Part shown: piece by piece, positions 1 through 12,270 of the stretch
Numbering within the stretch: position 1 is the stretch's first letter
How the letters are laid out: each line of letters starts with the position of its first letter
Source of the DNA: Saccoglossus kowalevskii
Lineage: Eukaryota; Hemichordata; Enteropneusta; Harrimaniidae
Length of the DNA stretch: 60,090 bases
Direction: 5' to 3'
NCBI RefSeq assembly: GCF_000003605.2
Contig: NW_003131856.1
Location: 737,619 to 797,708, forward strand
Made by a program: the position numbers and the translations under genes
Notes under the pieces: model-generated
What the model was told of the DNA's origin: nothing
The model's input: only the letters and a program-made list of their open reading frames with translations
Databases searched by the model: none

Positions 1-1565
1 ATGCGTAATAGCCACACCTTACTTCAAATATTTGATGTATAATTTGATAGTCGTCTGTGCAAACATGAGGGCATATTTTATGTATGTGAATTATTTCCTC
101 AGATTTGACTAGAATGTGTTCTCTATGCGTATGTTTCTATACATATACGTTTATAAATATATTGTTTTCCTGAATTTTTTTCTGTAGAATTATTGTTATC
201 TTCAAAATGTGCATATTGTATCTTCATGAACGTAAGCTTGTGGTGTTGAATTAATTTCAGCATATATGCATATATCAGTAAAATGTGGACAAGTCTACAT
301 TTATTGCGACTGAATCCGGCGTAAGATCAGTTCTGTCAAATAAGACCACCTAACTGAGTATACTTTGTACCACCTAGTTTTGTTTGTAATAACAAATTTT
401 AAGGTTTTACAAACTAAATTTCTTCCTAATTTGCGCACCGTTTGTATAGTTTACTTGCAACTTGTATCGACTGTGCTAAAAGTTGAGTACGTGGATTATA
501 ACACAACTGAACTTTACTACGGTAAAAAAGTAAATTCAATATACCCCCCCCAGGCATTTGATAGTATAATAATCCCTCATTACTGGTACACACACTGTAA
601 TGTTAAGGAATTCACGGAAATAGTTACAGTTGTATTATTGACTTTGTTCGTAGTCGTACGCGGCGTGATGTTACTGGGACACGACGTCAGTTTGAGCGAA
701 TGTGAAACCATGGGCTTTACTTTTTGTTTTCTAAGTTTCGTTAAGTTTCAGCATCGATTTACCTGAAATGTGAGCTAGTCACAGGGTTCTGTATATGTTG
801 ACATGTTAAACGTTTTCACGAACATCATCATGAATGTTGACTGTTTCGCTCTTCACCAGGTTTTTCAACAAATTTACATCAAAAGAAATTAAACATTATA
901 AAGCATCACTAAAAACGATATGATTGCACGTGTTTCCTAAGTGAAATATCTTGGGGTTATTCATTACAGCCACAACAAGTTGGAATGTCACTTGTGTATC
1001 CAAGACAACCAAAAAATTTGATTTGATCGAACAACTCGTGTAGAAAATTTAACAATTTAACTGTATGCCAAAAGTCAACTGGAATACTGTTGACAAGATC
1101 TTTGTGACATCAAATCTACCTGAACAAAAAATCGACTGGATTCAAAAGGAATTTGTAAAATGTCAAGGTTAGTGACGCTGTTATCAATTTTTAATTTTTA
1201 TCCATAAATACTTACAATTAATTAACAACAATTAATTAAATAAATAAATTGATTAATAATTTTTAATTAATTATTTTGATAAATGAAGAAATAATAACCA
1301 AATGTATAAAACACGGTTTCAACTAGAATACTAATACCAATGTTCAGCTCGCATAACTATTCGTTTTTGCTTTTTCAATAAAAATTGTTCGCATTGACCT
1401 TTTCACATGCATGCATTAGAACGCATTCCTTTAGTACCGCTGTTAGCAGTATCTGAACATTACGTTTATGTTTGTTATGTATCAGTTCGCTTTGGTGAAA
1501 GGGCGTCTCTAGGCTCATAAACAATTTACTCTTGTACGAAGTCATAAACACTATTAAGTCAATTT
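1..1565. other. AT-rich non-coding stretch
   Basis: No gene, RNA or mobile element is supported here. The longest open frame (365-766, +) starts at TTG rather than ATG, shows no recognisable domain and lacks convincing splice context, so it is not called. Confidence 0.6.
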
Positions 1566-2400
1566 TTAGCTCCGCTGTCGACTTTGTGGGGCGGAGCTTA
1601 TCATATGAGTGATTGCCCGTCGTCGTCCGTCGTCCGTGTCAACTTTAAAAATACAAGCCTGAATGCTTTGATACTTCAATTTTCTAACTTTGGTGAATAT
1701 TTTTGGTAAAAAGTGCTATTTTCGACTTCTTTTTAAAAAGTCCGAATGCTTTGAAATGATACATATAGGTACTACAGGTAGATCTCTCTCAGATTTTTTC
1801 ATTTCATGATGATATCTAATTTTGAAGAATGTTTTTTAAATTTTTGGGAAAAAGTGATATTTTCGACTTGTTAAAAACTACAAGTCCGATTGCTTTAATT
1901 CTATACATATAATTACCTCTTAGATTTATTTATTCATATTGTGATGATATATTCAATTATCTAATTTTGATGAATATTTTTGTCATTTTTGGTAAAAAGT
2001 CTTATTTTCAAATTCTTGTTGAAAACGCAAGCCTGATTGCTTTGATACTATACATAATGTTCATTAGCTCCGGTGAAACAGAGCTTATGTGTTACCGGTG
2101 TCTGACATTTTTGAATAACATTTGTTCCACTGATAACTTAAGATCTACAATATCAATTATATTGAAACTTGGCACACAGATAATATATGATGAGTAGATG
2201 TGCTGATTAGATCCATGCATATTAATTAGCTAATTATTGCATTAGTTAATTTATAACTAAGTGGTCTTTGAAATTTCTGAACAAATATTTGACTTGGGTG
2301 AGTAGCCTAATTTGCATATTGCGATAACGTATTCTGCCAATCTTGATTCGCAAATGTGCTGGTTACATGTTTGAGTTAATAAACATACCGGGCACAAATG
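1566..2400 (+). repeat. Hairpin-headed interspersed repeat with decayed internal tandem units
   Basis: The element begins with a short palindrome in which AGCTCCGC is followed by GCGGAGCT, then a run of CGTCGTCCGTC-type triplets. Behind it, a block containing 'aag(c)c(t)gaatgctttgata' recurs near 1650, 1736, 1879 and 2029, followed each time by a TTTTGGTAAAAAGT-like string, which indicates decayed tandem units of roughly 85-150 bases. A second head of the same type (AGCTCCG then GAGCTTATGTG) starts near 2066. No protein-coding capacity is visible. The family was not identified. Confidence 0.6.
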
Positions 2401-5400
2401 TAGTTAGGTTTGTTACAATTTGAGCGAAGCCGGTGGAATCACAGGTGCTCGTTAGACCTGGGAACGCCGGTTTTCTGCCAAAATATATGAAAATCATTCC
2501 TATTTGCAAATTTATTGTGATAATAGAACCTAGAGAGATATTTAAGAGCCACTTTATTCATTATAAAATAAAAATCTATATTTCACCACTATTTACGGAT
2601 CGAGAATGTACTACCAATATCCCCAACATTGCTCTTGGAAAACTTCAAAAGCAAACACTTACAGTTAAAACTGCTGCGATAAAAGCCAACCAGGTGGTGT
2701 CACAAAATACTGGATGTAGTCCAAATCTTTGGAAAAAATTAACTTGAAATAAATAAATTTTACGTTTTTTCCGTAAAAAAAATGACAATGGTACCGGGTA
2801 TTCTATACAAGCACCTGTTTTTAAGAGTGACAGCGCCCTCAAATGTTTAATATTTTTTGTTCTTTTTAAAGCGATCTTTCATATTTTGTTTCTATTACGG
2901 TTAACTTTCACAGTGGTCTTTGTTTACAAGTATAGTGACCTCGCGTGTTTTTCAAAATGCCCATATCAAAATCTAGTTTCCATATATGTCATAGTTTCTC
3001 GGACATCTTGATCAAATTTATTGATATTTGGTAAAAGTATGGATCGACCTACATGCAATTGCATTCACTTATTATGCAAAGCCTATACCTTTATAATACT
3101 TGCTCTGATCACACGGTTTAACTTTGATTTTCTAATGATATCTTCTGTTCTTTAATTGAAATATGCATTGCTAACAGCGGAGCTATCTCAGCTTAGAGGC
3201 TGCTTGTTAAGCATATTGATTTCACTCATTGTCTTCAGTCATTTTCTAGCATTTATGTTTGTGACAAACATTGAATTCCTTCTCGTTTACACGTTTCTAA
3301 CATGTAAGACACTTATGTGTGCGTGCAGTGCTGTATTGTTTTTATATTTCACAGTGTTTACGATGTTGGGTATTTATTATATTTATTATTCTTATCGGCG
3401 CTGAAATGATTGTCTGCATTTTTAAATCGGCATGTCACTGAGACGTACTGTCACAGGGTTCTTAACAGTATTTCTGACGTGCATGTTGTTTCGTTTTCTT
3501 TATTATTGGACAGTATGATAATGGAATGATCTGATCTGTGTAAGTGTAAGTGTCAATGGAACGGTGCCGTCAAGTCTACATTACACAAAAACCAAAGTGT
3601 TTTGCAAAGTTGCAAGCCATCTTGCTGAATGACTGTCAGAATAATTCTTAGAACCGCTACTAGTATTTTGACTATTGTACATTTGTTGTTTTCCGTCTCC
3701 TTATTCACATGAAATTAAGGTGTTCAGTAATTATTCACAGATGAATAATAAGTCTCATTTAAATATTTAATGCATTGAATGATATTCAAAACCTTGGCTG
3801 GAATCAAATAACTATCCCGTTGCATTGTGGGCGCCCCACGACTGGTATTATGGTAAAATTATACTTTATATTCTAGTGATGTTTTTTTCTTCTTCAAATC
3901 ATATGCCATATTGTCTGTGTACGTAGCAATTAAGGGTTAATTGCCCTTTCCCAACTTCATACTTGTAAAGCATGTTTTTATAGGTGAGCGAGTCACATCC
4001 ATTCATGAGTTTACAGAACCGATCAGCAACTACTCTAATGTAGTCGCCACGTCAGTCATTTTTAGGCAAAACATCTATGCACAAACGCCCGACGCTGGAA
4101 AGTAAATGAATAGCCCACAGGCATGCATTTCAATGTAATTATATCAACAATAGTCCAACCGACATTAATTTTACTTCCCTTCGGGCTCAAAATGGAACTA
4201 ACTGTCATTAGCTTATCGGGTTTCTAAATTGTCGAGCTCCGCACTTCTCACCAAAATATGTCATATATTTCAAAATTGTGCATATCCTCGGCCGTTCTAT
4301 TTAACAAACAATTTTCAGTAGGCCGTGATAGCTTAGAGATGTAGTAGAGGTTAATTGTTTAAATGGTCATGAAATATAGATTGTCTATTTTGACCGTTAT
4401 TTTTGGTATCCCATTTAAGATAGAGCTCTGACAATTTTGATTTTAACATGTACCAAATAACTCCTTACCACTAATAAGTTTACCATAGATGAGAATGCCA
4501 GCAAAGTCACCAACTCAGCTTTAATTGGTGAATGTACACGCCAGCTAAAATTCTGACGAAACTGAGATAAACAAGACACGCCTACTGACAGTGCATCTCG
4601 GGAAATTATTGGGGAAAGACCAATTATATTAGAACGTACTAATGCACACACAATGAATCGACAGGTAAACGGCTGTTAGGGGGGATGGGGTGACAACCAA
4701 GTCGAATGCCGGTCATGCTCTAACCTAGGCGATTTACGCGATCGAAATGGTACTTACCTGAGAGAAAATTAAAAAATTAATTGGTTTATTTTTAGGTCAG
4801 CTTATTAGTGGAATGAAACCAACACCATGAAGTTACAGGAATGTCTTTGCGTTGCTAACAAATGGACCGTTGATAAACAACGTTTTTACAGTTACATTGT
4901 TTTAATGTGAAACGGTGTAAAATTGACAGCATAATAACTAATATGATACGTAACCTTGTGAACTACAGGATTTAAAATCAGAGATTAAATACCGCACATG
5001 CGAGTATTTAAATTCAATACACTAATACCATATAGACGATTACCATAATTTAGCATGCGTCATTCCAGCGGTGACTTTCAGTGTTCATTTTGTGTATGAT
5101 GATTGTGAACAATGTAACAGGACTGAACATGAATTTGACTGTATTGAATAGAGATAAATTGAAACACGGGATAATATTCTGGTTGTGTATCAATTGCTCC
5201 ACACCCAATAAGAGAGTGGAACGAGTAATTATATAACATATATAAGCTACTTATTTAATGGAGATCAGAACTAGAAATTAATTAAATTAATTTACTTAAA
5301 TAGACATGGATTGTTTATTATCTGTTGAACAATTCTGAGGTCTGCATGCAGTGGCGAGATGACTTTTATGATCCCGAATTCTAAATCCCATGATTCATTT

Positions 5401-6360
5401 TGTAATAGCATTTTTATGTGGGTTAAAAAGCAATATTGTATAAACAGTATGTAAGATCAACTTGAAATCTACTTGATACTATGGCAAACAATCTAAACAT
5501 TTTCACTTCCCTAAATCCTGAAACAGATTCATCTGATAACAAATTATATATTTCACACCCCGAATGTATGAATATACAGTGACGTCATTCAAAGTTTTTA
5601 ATATTTCTTCAACGTCTCAGTTTTGTATTATATTACATTTGAAAAAAAAATATTCAGAGACAAATGCTTAAATGATTCAAGATTTTGTATCTCAATTTCC
5701 ACAGTCTATCCTTTCGAAATTTCCAAATACTTTTGTTTTATCCGTATACAACGTCATATCTCCTGAAGTTTCCTGATATGACTAACCTCGGGGATGATAT
5801 TATGTAAATACACCTATTATTCCAAAATTATTTGATTATATACTCCAACGATATTTGAACTTTAGAAGATCAAACAACAGATTCTGACAGTTAGTTAACA
5901 TAATATGTTCAACAGCTTGTAAGGTATACATCAACCTCTTAATAGATTACTAATTACAGTATGATAAGTAATAATTAGTAAATAATTAGTAATCTAATTA
6001 CAGTATGATAAGGAGATGTCCTAACAGCCCTGTAACATATTAAATCATTACTTTAAACATTCATATGAAAGATTTATGATTTTTTAAATATTTTAAATTT
6101 GTCTAAAAACAAGTAAAGTGTAAATACTCCAAAGACACATACATATAATAAGTAATTTTCATGTCGTTTTTATTCACCCGTTCTACAAGCCTACTGATAT
6201 TTAGTTTTCGTGATTCCATTGGCGGAACGGATTTATATGTCTATCCTTGATAATGTTAAAATGTAAATATGACTACTCTGTAGAGTTCAGAAGAAATTGA
6301 CTAAATCATGGTACAGCACAGTCAAGATTAACACTCGACGATTTCTATTGATGAACGCAT
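2401..6360. other. Non-coding stretch, no gene recognised
   Basis: AT-rich sequence with only short unsupported open frames. The only structure noted is the small inverted/direct repeat at 5944-6012, listed separately. Confidence 0.55.
5944..6012. repeat. 13-bp inverted repeat overlapping an 18-bp direct repeat
   Basis: AGATTACTAATTA at 5944-5956 is perfectly inverted at 5983-5995. TAATTACAGTATGATAAG occurs at 5951-5968 and again at 5995-6012, a perfect 18-base direct repeat 44 bases apart. It is probably a local slippage or replication-fold product. Confidence 0.7.
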
Positions 6361-6366
6361 TTTATT
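6361..6366 (-). promoter_or_regulatory. Polyadenylation signal AATAAA of the small secreted-peptide gene
   Basis: Forward TTTATT reads AATAAA on the minus strand, beginning 8 bases after the stop codon of the cysteine-rich peptide frame. A second AATAAA lies inside the last codons (Asp-Asn-Lys-Thr). The close spacing implies a very short 3' UTR if this is the signal used. Confidence 0.45.
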
Positions 6367-6373
6367 ATCTCCA

Positions 6374-6592
6374 TCACGATGTTTTATTGTCATGTATCAT
6401 ATTTCTCAGACTCTTCATACAGTTGTGACATTGTCGACTAAGATGCGAACGTGAACACGCCACTTGCTTGTTCCTTGGTATTGCTCCAGCTTCGGCGCAT
6501 ATCTTACAGATCTGACCACCGCAGGAGGTGACCATATCCGGCAACGAAGCCAGGATTAGCACTGATAGTACAAATACTACTTCAACTTTCAT
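6374..6592 (-). CDS. Small secreted cationic cysteine-rich peptide (72 aa)
   Basis: The product is not recognised as a named family. The frame encodes 72 residues. Residues 2-22 form a typical signal peptide with a hydrophobic core (VVFVLSVLILASL), and cleavage is likely around residues 20-23. The mature part of about 49 residues has six cysteines at 24, 29, 32, 46, 55 and 58, spaced C-x4-C-x2-C-x13-C-x8-C-x2-C, enough for three disulfides, and carries about eight Lys/Arg against two Asp/Glu. I chose the ATG at 6592 because it directly follows a strong splice acceptor (eight T then CAG) on the minus strand, which suggests an upstream 5' UTR exon at higher coordinates that I could not locate. 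An in-frame upstream Met lies inside that polypyrimidine tract and is unlikely to be used. AATAAA follows the stop by 8 bases. Possible roles (antimicrobial, toxin-like or signalling peptide) are inference. It could also be one exon of a longer gene or a chance frame. Confidence 0.5.
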   Translation of the reverse strand: MKVEVVFVLSVLILASLPDMVTSCGGQICKICAEAGAIPRNKQVACSRSHLSRQCHNCMKSLRNMIHDNKTS

Positions 6593-6826
6593 CTGAAAAA
6601 AAAGCAAAGCAAATTAAACCAAGGTGTCATTAGAAAAACATACTTCTGTTATTATCAACAACGTCGCATTTTGAGAAGAGCTGATCATTGAGTGTATTTT
6701 ATCTGAAGCGGGTGGCAAGATATTAGAATAGCACATTTTATCAAATATTGTGGATTACAGATTATAACCGATACAAAACACACAATTATCCACTCAGTTT
6801 AAAAAATAAATACATAGAAGACAATA

Positions 6827-6938
6827 TTATGAGGTTATTACGTGGATACCGAAAGGTATGCACGAAGACAGTACAGCGGAGGTCGACCGGACGGCGTACG
6901 AGTGTTTATTTTAGGGTATCCTCGTAATGACCTTATTA
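6827..6938. mobile_element. MITE with ~22-bp terminal inverted repeats (family A)
   Basis: The left end ATGAGGTTATTACGTGGATACC (6829-6850; key residues GGTTATTACG and GGATACC) is inverted at 6915-6936 with about three mismatches. The total is about 110 bases with a GC-richer middle and no coding capacity. The left half recurs inverted at 39117-39171, so this is an interspersed family. Confidence 0.65.
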
Positions 6939-7195
6939 TTATACATCTTTTCCTCCTAAGGATACATCATGGGAATGCCGAAATCCAAAAAGTTTAGAAC
7001 AGAATCCGCGAACTTATTTGTGTGTAGTCCGGTCAAACTCTGGTAGCTGCCATGTTTGTTTTTTTATTATTAGAGGACGCGCACGCGCGTAATCGGTCAA
7101 TATTTGAGATTCGCATTTCCTAATATGGTAGGATGAAAATACCCAGTGCAATAACGCAAAATTACGGCACGCTGTAACTTATGGCGTTACGGTGA

Positions 7196-7291
7196 CAGAT
7201 GAATAATAATATTAATTATTGTTAATAAATTGCTTATTGGAATTCAATTTTCACCAATGCAATTGAACAAAAGTTAATAATTATTCGTCTG
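7196..7291. mobile_element. Small AT-rich inverted-repeat element (MITE-like)
   Basis: CAGATGAATAAT at the left end pairs with ATTATTCGTCTG at the right end with one mismatch, and the pairing extends inward through ATTAA/TTAAT. The element is about 96 bases. No second copy was seen in the window, so its mobility is inferred only from its structure. Confidence 0.45.
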
Positions 7292-10200
7292 AAGATATCA
7301 AATCATTGATGTAAAATTATTAGACCGCTCATCTTATAAACATAGATTATTAGTTTGATAGCTGATTTAATACCTGTTTTTTTGGTCACCAAATCTCATT
7401 CATATAATTAAAGTGATTGACCAAATTGCCTGTTTATCACGACGACCCTGTAGCTAGATTAAAATAGCATTAATAGTACAACAACCAATTATATGTGGTT
7501 GATTTGTCTCACGGATTTTATTTTATTTTTACAACAATACCATCAATTTTAATACAAACCAAAAATACATTATTTACCAAAAGAATAAAGCTGATTAGTG
7601 TATTGATGGAGATAAGCAATGGTCAATATTTCTCACAAAAATCATCCACGAAAATGTCCCTCCCACACCCACATATGATGTAGCAGAAACATCCATGGTA
7701 TTCAATTTGGTATAGAATTACCATACATGATATAGTTGAAGAAAGCATGAATGTTACAATCACAATGGTTGAAGGGTTACTTAAAAACAACATATTGTGC
7801 AAAGAATAATGTACTGTATCCATGGTTACACCAACTTTACGTAACAGCTATCATTAGTACACAATGGAACATATTTGTGATTAAATATTTATTTTTCCTC
7901 ATCAAAAATATTCCTAATATGAAATATCTTCTAAAACATTTTCACCATTGGGCAGAATTCACCATACCAGAATATTTTAAAGACCCACGGAATGCAATGG
8001 TAAAGTAAATACAGTAACTTCATATTTACTCTGATATACAATATCCACTCCCATATTTGTTTCTGTTATTATGTAGCTGAACAAACAGCTTAATACTGAT
8101 GTGGAGACGGAAAACATTATGCAAGTGGGCGAATTAATTACACATAAATTTGTTTTGGATTTTAGATATCTACGGTAGGGTTAGCGGAGGCACGATTAAT
8201 AATCTGTACACGACTAATGAATATGTGTTGAATTAATCTAATGGATATAAGTGCAACAGTTAAACATCTGTCATTTCGCACATTTATATGCATTTCCATT
8301 TAAGACTGGCTGAAACACATTTACTCTCGTGGTACTTTACTGCAGTGATTTCCCCTCAAACCCTCGCATAGTGCACACAATTACAACTCACCGCACTCGG
8401 GTGTCAAATTTTAGATCGGTAACCATGGTTTGTGATCAAGTTCATTTAAAAGACAGTCGTGATCAACATATCGTCATTCAGTAATTCCCAAACGTTTGTT
8501 CTCAGCAAACATACTGGATACTCTATTTATGCGTTATTAGACATTTCCTCATAATACACGACACTATACATATTACATGATACTATATGTAGTATATTGA
8601 TTCGGTTTTGTAAATATATAATGCTGTATAATAAATTCAATGAATATAACTCACTTTAGTAATTCTGTAAATATTGACACGATAACAACACCAGCACAGA
8701 TCAACGGTACACACGCTTTCTCCGAATCGTCCCCTTGCCGTGGTTTTATCCGAATTGTTGTAATTGAGGGTATATATTTGCCTCGACACGATCTCGCTGC
8801 AGTTATTTTCGTACTCAACTACGATTAATGACGTCACTGTTTAAATTTGAATTCATATGATGTGTTGTGAAATCTGGGCGGCGATGGCGCTTGGGGTAGT
8901 CGGATTACACCGCATGACGCAGAACGATTGGTATGGCATATTAGCAATATGTAAATCGATATGTAAACAAATTGATTTTATCAAGCATCCACGTTTATAT
9001 GTATTTTTAATGAAGCTATTATGCCTTGACAATAATGGAATTTATTACAGAATATATGTATTCTATCCATTAACACGAGCGTTGTCATATGTACCAATGT
9101 ATGTATATATTGTTCATTATTTATAATTCATTGTCACGTGATTCTTTCTGATCATTGCTAGCCCTCGGCGTACTCCTTTGTACCACGTGACATTCTGTAG
9201 ATTAAATATTGATTTCTCTCCATCTTTAACACGTCATTTGTGGTAATACTGAATTGTTTTACTATATACAATTCACAGCCATATTTTTTGTGACCTTATT
9301 ATAGTTCAAAGTTCAAATGATCACTGTGGAGGTGGTATGCAGCTATACTGTATGGTACTCACTGTATAAACAATACATCGTCGTTTACACTGCCCTCTCG
9401 CGGTGGCTAGATGGATTATGCTGACAATCTAGTGCGCTGTACATTTGTAAAAACATGAGTCATATAGTCATGTCTGAATATAGGTGTCTCAATATTTTCT
9501 CTAAAGGTTTCGCTAACTTGCATGGTCAGAAAGTGAGTAAAAAATAATAAAAAAACTCAATTTTTACAAATTCTAGTAACAGAACTTACAATGCTTTCCT
9601 TACTCCTCGACATGAAGATCAATCACTCCAGGAAGCAATTTTGTAAAGTAATTTCTGACATTGACATAACCGTGACTGTCGCCTTTACCCCTGCCAGCAC
9701 GGTCTGAATAAATGCAGTATTTTGCCAGCTAGCCCAACAGATAAATTATGTTTAAACAGCGAAAAGCGCTGAAACATCAGTATCCAAGATGCGGTGACCT
9801 TATTATATTTGTTATCTGAAACAACCTATAAGTTCATCGTCAAAACAACATCAGTATCGAACGCTGAAAAGAAAGGTTGATTGTATTTATTCAGTACATA
9901 AAATAAGTGGCCACCAAGTAACAGGAACACATTAATTTTATTAATTAGCTTTATAAAATTATGTGAGATCTAAGCTAGCATTTAAATTTTTCCATTTCAT
10001 TATGTGATCTGACGTAAAAAATATTGTATAATTTGTCAAAAATAAAAAATACACCCATCACAATCTATGTAAAAACATTTTACGATAAAACTATATGTTC
10101 ACCGCCCCCCAAATACCATTAGAGTAAAAAGTACGCCCTCGCTATAAAAACCAAATTTTGTTCTGACATTTAGAACTAAACTTACAATATGGTTTTCACT

Positions 10201-11577
10201 TTATATAAACAGAATTGTGTCAATATATAATAGTATTGATTTGAAACCAATATATGTATCATAATAAAAAAAAACTATTTTAAACAAAGTATGGATTTCT
10301 TTAGATAATTGGTAAAAAATATTTTTACTATTCATAATTTTTCACCTAATTCTGTTCAGTAGATGGTGATAGTATTCTCAGTATATGCTATTGACAAAGG
10401 AATCATAAAGAATCTCTGGAAAGAGTTGCTACCCAAATGTGCATAATTTCTTTTAATGTTACTAGCATCACTAATACTGTGACTGTGACAGTAAACTCGT
10501 AAATATCGATGGAATAACTACGTTAGTCAGACTTCAATAGTAGGGACAACCATAACAATGTACATATCGGTTTATTAATATATTATTGACTTGGCATGTT
10601 GTTACAGGTATACTTATATATGTTTTTTTTTCAAAGCTTCTACAGTATTTTCTCCAAAAAATATCTAAAATACACAACCAACTTTTCAAGTCAAAGAGGG
10701 GTTATTTTATCATGGCAGCAACGTCTCGTATGTTGTGACAGTTTCAAAAAAACAAAAGAACACAAAAATACAGTCGCAGCCATTGAGGGCATAGTTAATT
10801 GCGAACTGCTAAAATACACTGACAATACCCTCTCTCCCTCGATCAGTATTGAAATGAAAACAAATTATATCGGGCAATATTGAGGGCGCCATACGCATTC
10901 CAGGAGAGTTTTTGTGTGTGAAGATCGCAGGTCTCTAAACATATAGACGTCGTCAGATCCACTCCTGTCAACAAATCCATCGAGGTGCACACTTGAAGGA
11001 ACAGATGCGGGGATATTTCAACGACGATATTTAGAATCCAGTACTTAGAACCCAGTAATGTAACTGTTGGCAGTAAACTAATGTAATTGTATGACTATGG
11101 AGATTTTTTAATATATACAGCACACATAATTGCATTTGAAATGATGTCGAGGATTATAGCCATGTATGCTACTTTATTTTTTCGCGCGACAATGATGTAA
11201 GTGGGGGTCTAGAGTATGAGTAAACCCCCACAAATCCCTCTTCTCACACAAATACCACCTTGAACATCTGAGCGAAGCAAAAGGACCCCTCAGGGTAGTC
11301 ACCGATGATGGTTACAATGAGTGCAAAGTAATAATATTAGGATTTCCGATAAGCACTGCGCATGCATAAACAGTGTTTCTGTTTATGTGACAAATTAGTG
11401 TTCGCACTTAATGTTGATTGGCGCCCGCATTACCTGCAGCTAAATAGAAATATCATATAGAACTTCAGTGGAAACCAAAACCCAATCGTAGAAATGTCGG
11501 TTAATCAGCTTGGGGAGAATATCTTCTACCAAGCCTGTAAGTGCAGACCTTGGATCTTTCCTAGTGAACACCATTAA
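7292..11577. other. Non-coding stretch, no gene recognised
   Basis: Only short, unsupported open frames are present. Frames near 7495-8008, 8637-8837 and 8857-9126 show no domain, signal peptide with splice support, or conserved motif. No RNA gene was recognised. Confidence 0.55.
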
Positions 11578-11580
11578 TTA

Positions 11581-12270
11581 GTCCCCGTTCGACGCAGTTC
11601 GAAAACGGGAACTTATGGATTGATCTCTATGCGTGTGTGCGTGCGTCTGTGTGTTCTTGGGTGCGTCCGCGCGTCTGGGCATATATCTTAGACATACAAA
11701 GGTTGAGAGGAACAGTGACTAAGAGACTGAGGCAGTAATCGAATAAGAGAAACTTGTCATGAAAAATGAAGCAAAGAAGACATAAGCGATAGAGGTGGAG
11801 GGAAGGTGCAGTAAGCAAGAGGGGATTGTCTGGAAGGGCAATCAAGAATGGATAGAAGTGGCTTGTAAGTGAGACGAGAGATGAGAGGGCCATAAACAAG
11901 AGCAATGACAAGGTGCAATAATTGAGAGGGGGTCAAATGGGCAAGAGAGCCATGGAGGGAGATCGTGAAAGACTGTAAGCAAAGGGGGAAGAGAGGAGCA
12001 GTAAGTAATGGGGTTGAGAGGGACGATGTGTGAAAGAGGGAAACCATAAACGACATGTTGAGCGAGCGAGGGAGGAATGAAAAATGATCAATAAAGGTCA
12101 GATGATATTGAAAGTGACACGAGGAGGGGTAGTAAGCAGGAAGTTAGGATAAACCATACACAAGAGGAAAGACCGAGTGCAAGCGAGAGATCTGGAAGGT
12201 ATGAGCGAAAGGGAAGGCTGGGTGGAACCATAAGTGAAAAAGTGATCTTTCCAAAAAAAAAAAAAAAAAA
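11581..12270 (+). repeat. Purine-rich interspersed repeat with hairpin head and 18-A tail
   Basis: It opens with a hairpin (CCCGTTCGA ... TCGAAAACGGG), followed by a TGTGTGCGTGCGTCTGTGTG-like segment. About 550 bases then run strongly purine-rich on the + strand (GAGAGG, GAAGGAAG-type words). It ends in 18 consecutive A at 12253-12270. The poly(A) end suggests retroposition. The minus-strand open frames here are Leu/Ser/Pro-rich artefacts of the pyrimidine bias. The family is not identified. Confidence 0.55.

Noticed and set aside
365-766. 133-codon open frame, +
   Set aside because: Starts at TTG, has no recognisable domain, and no splice or poly(A) context supports it.
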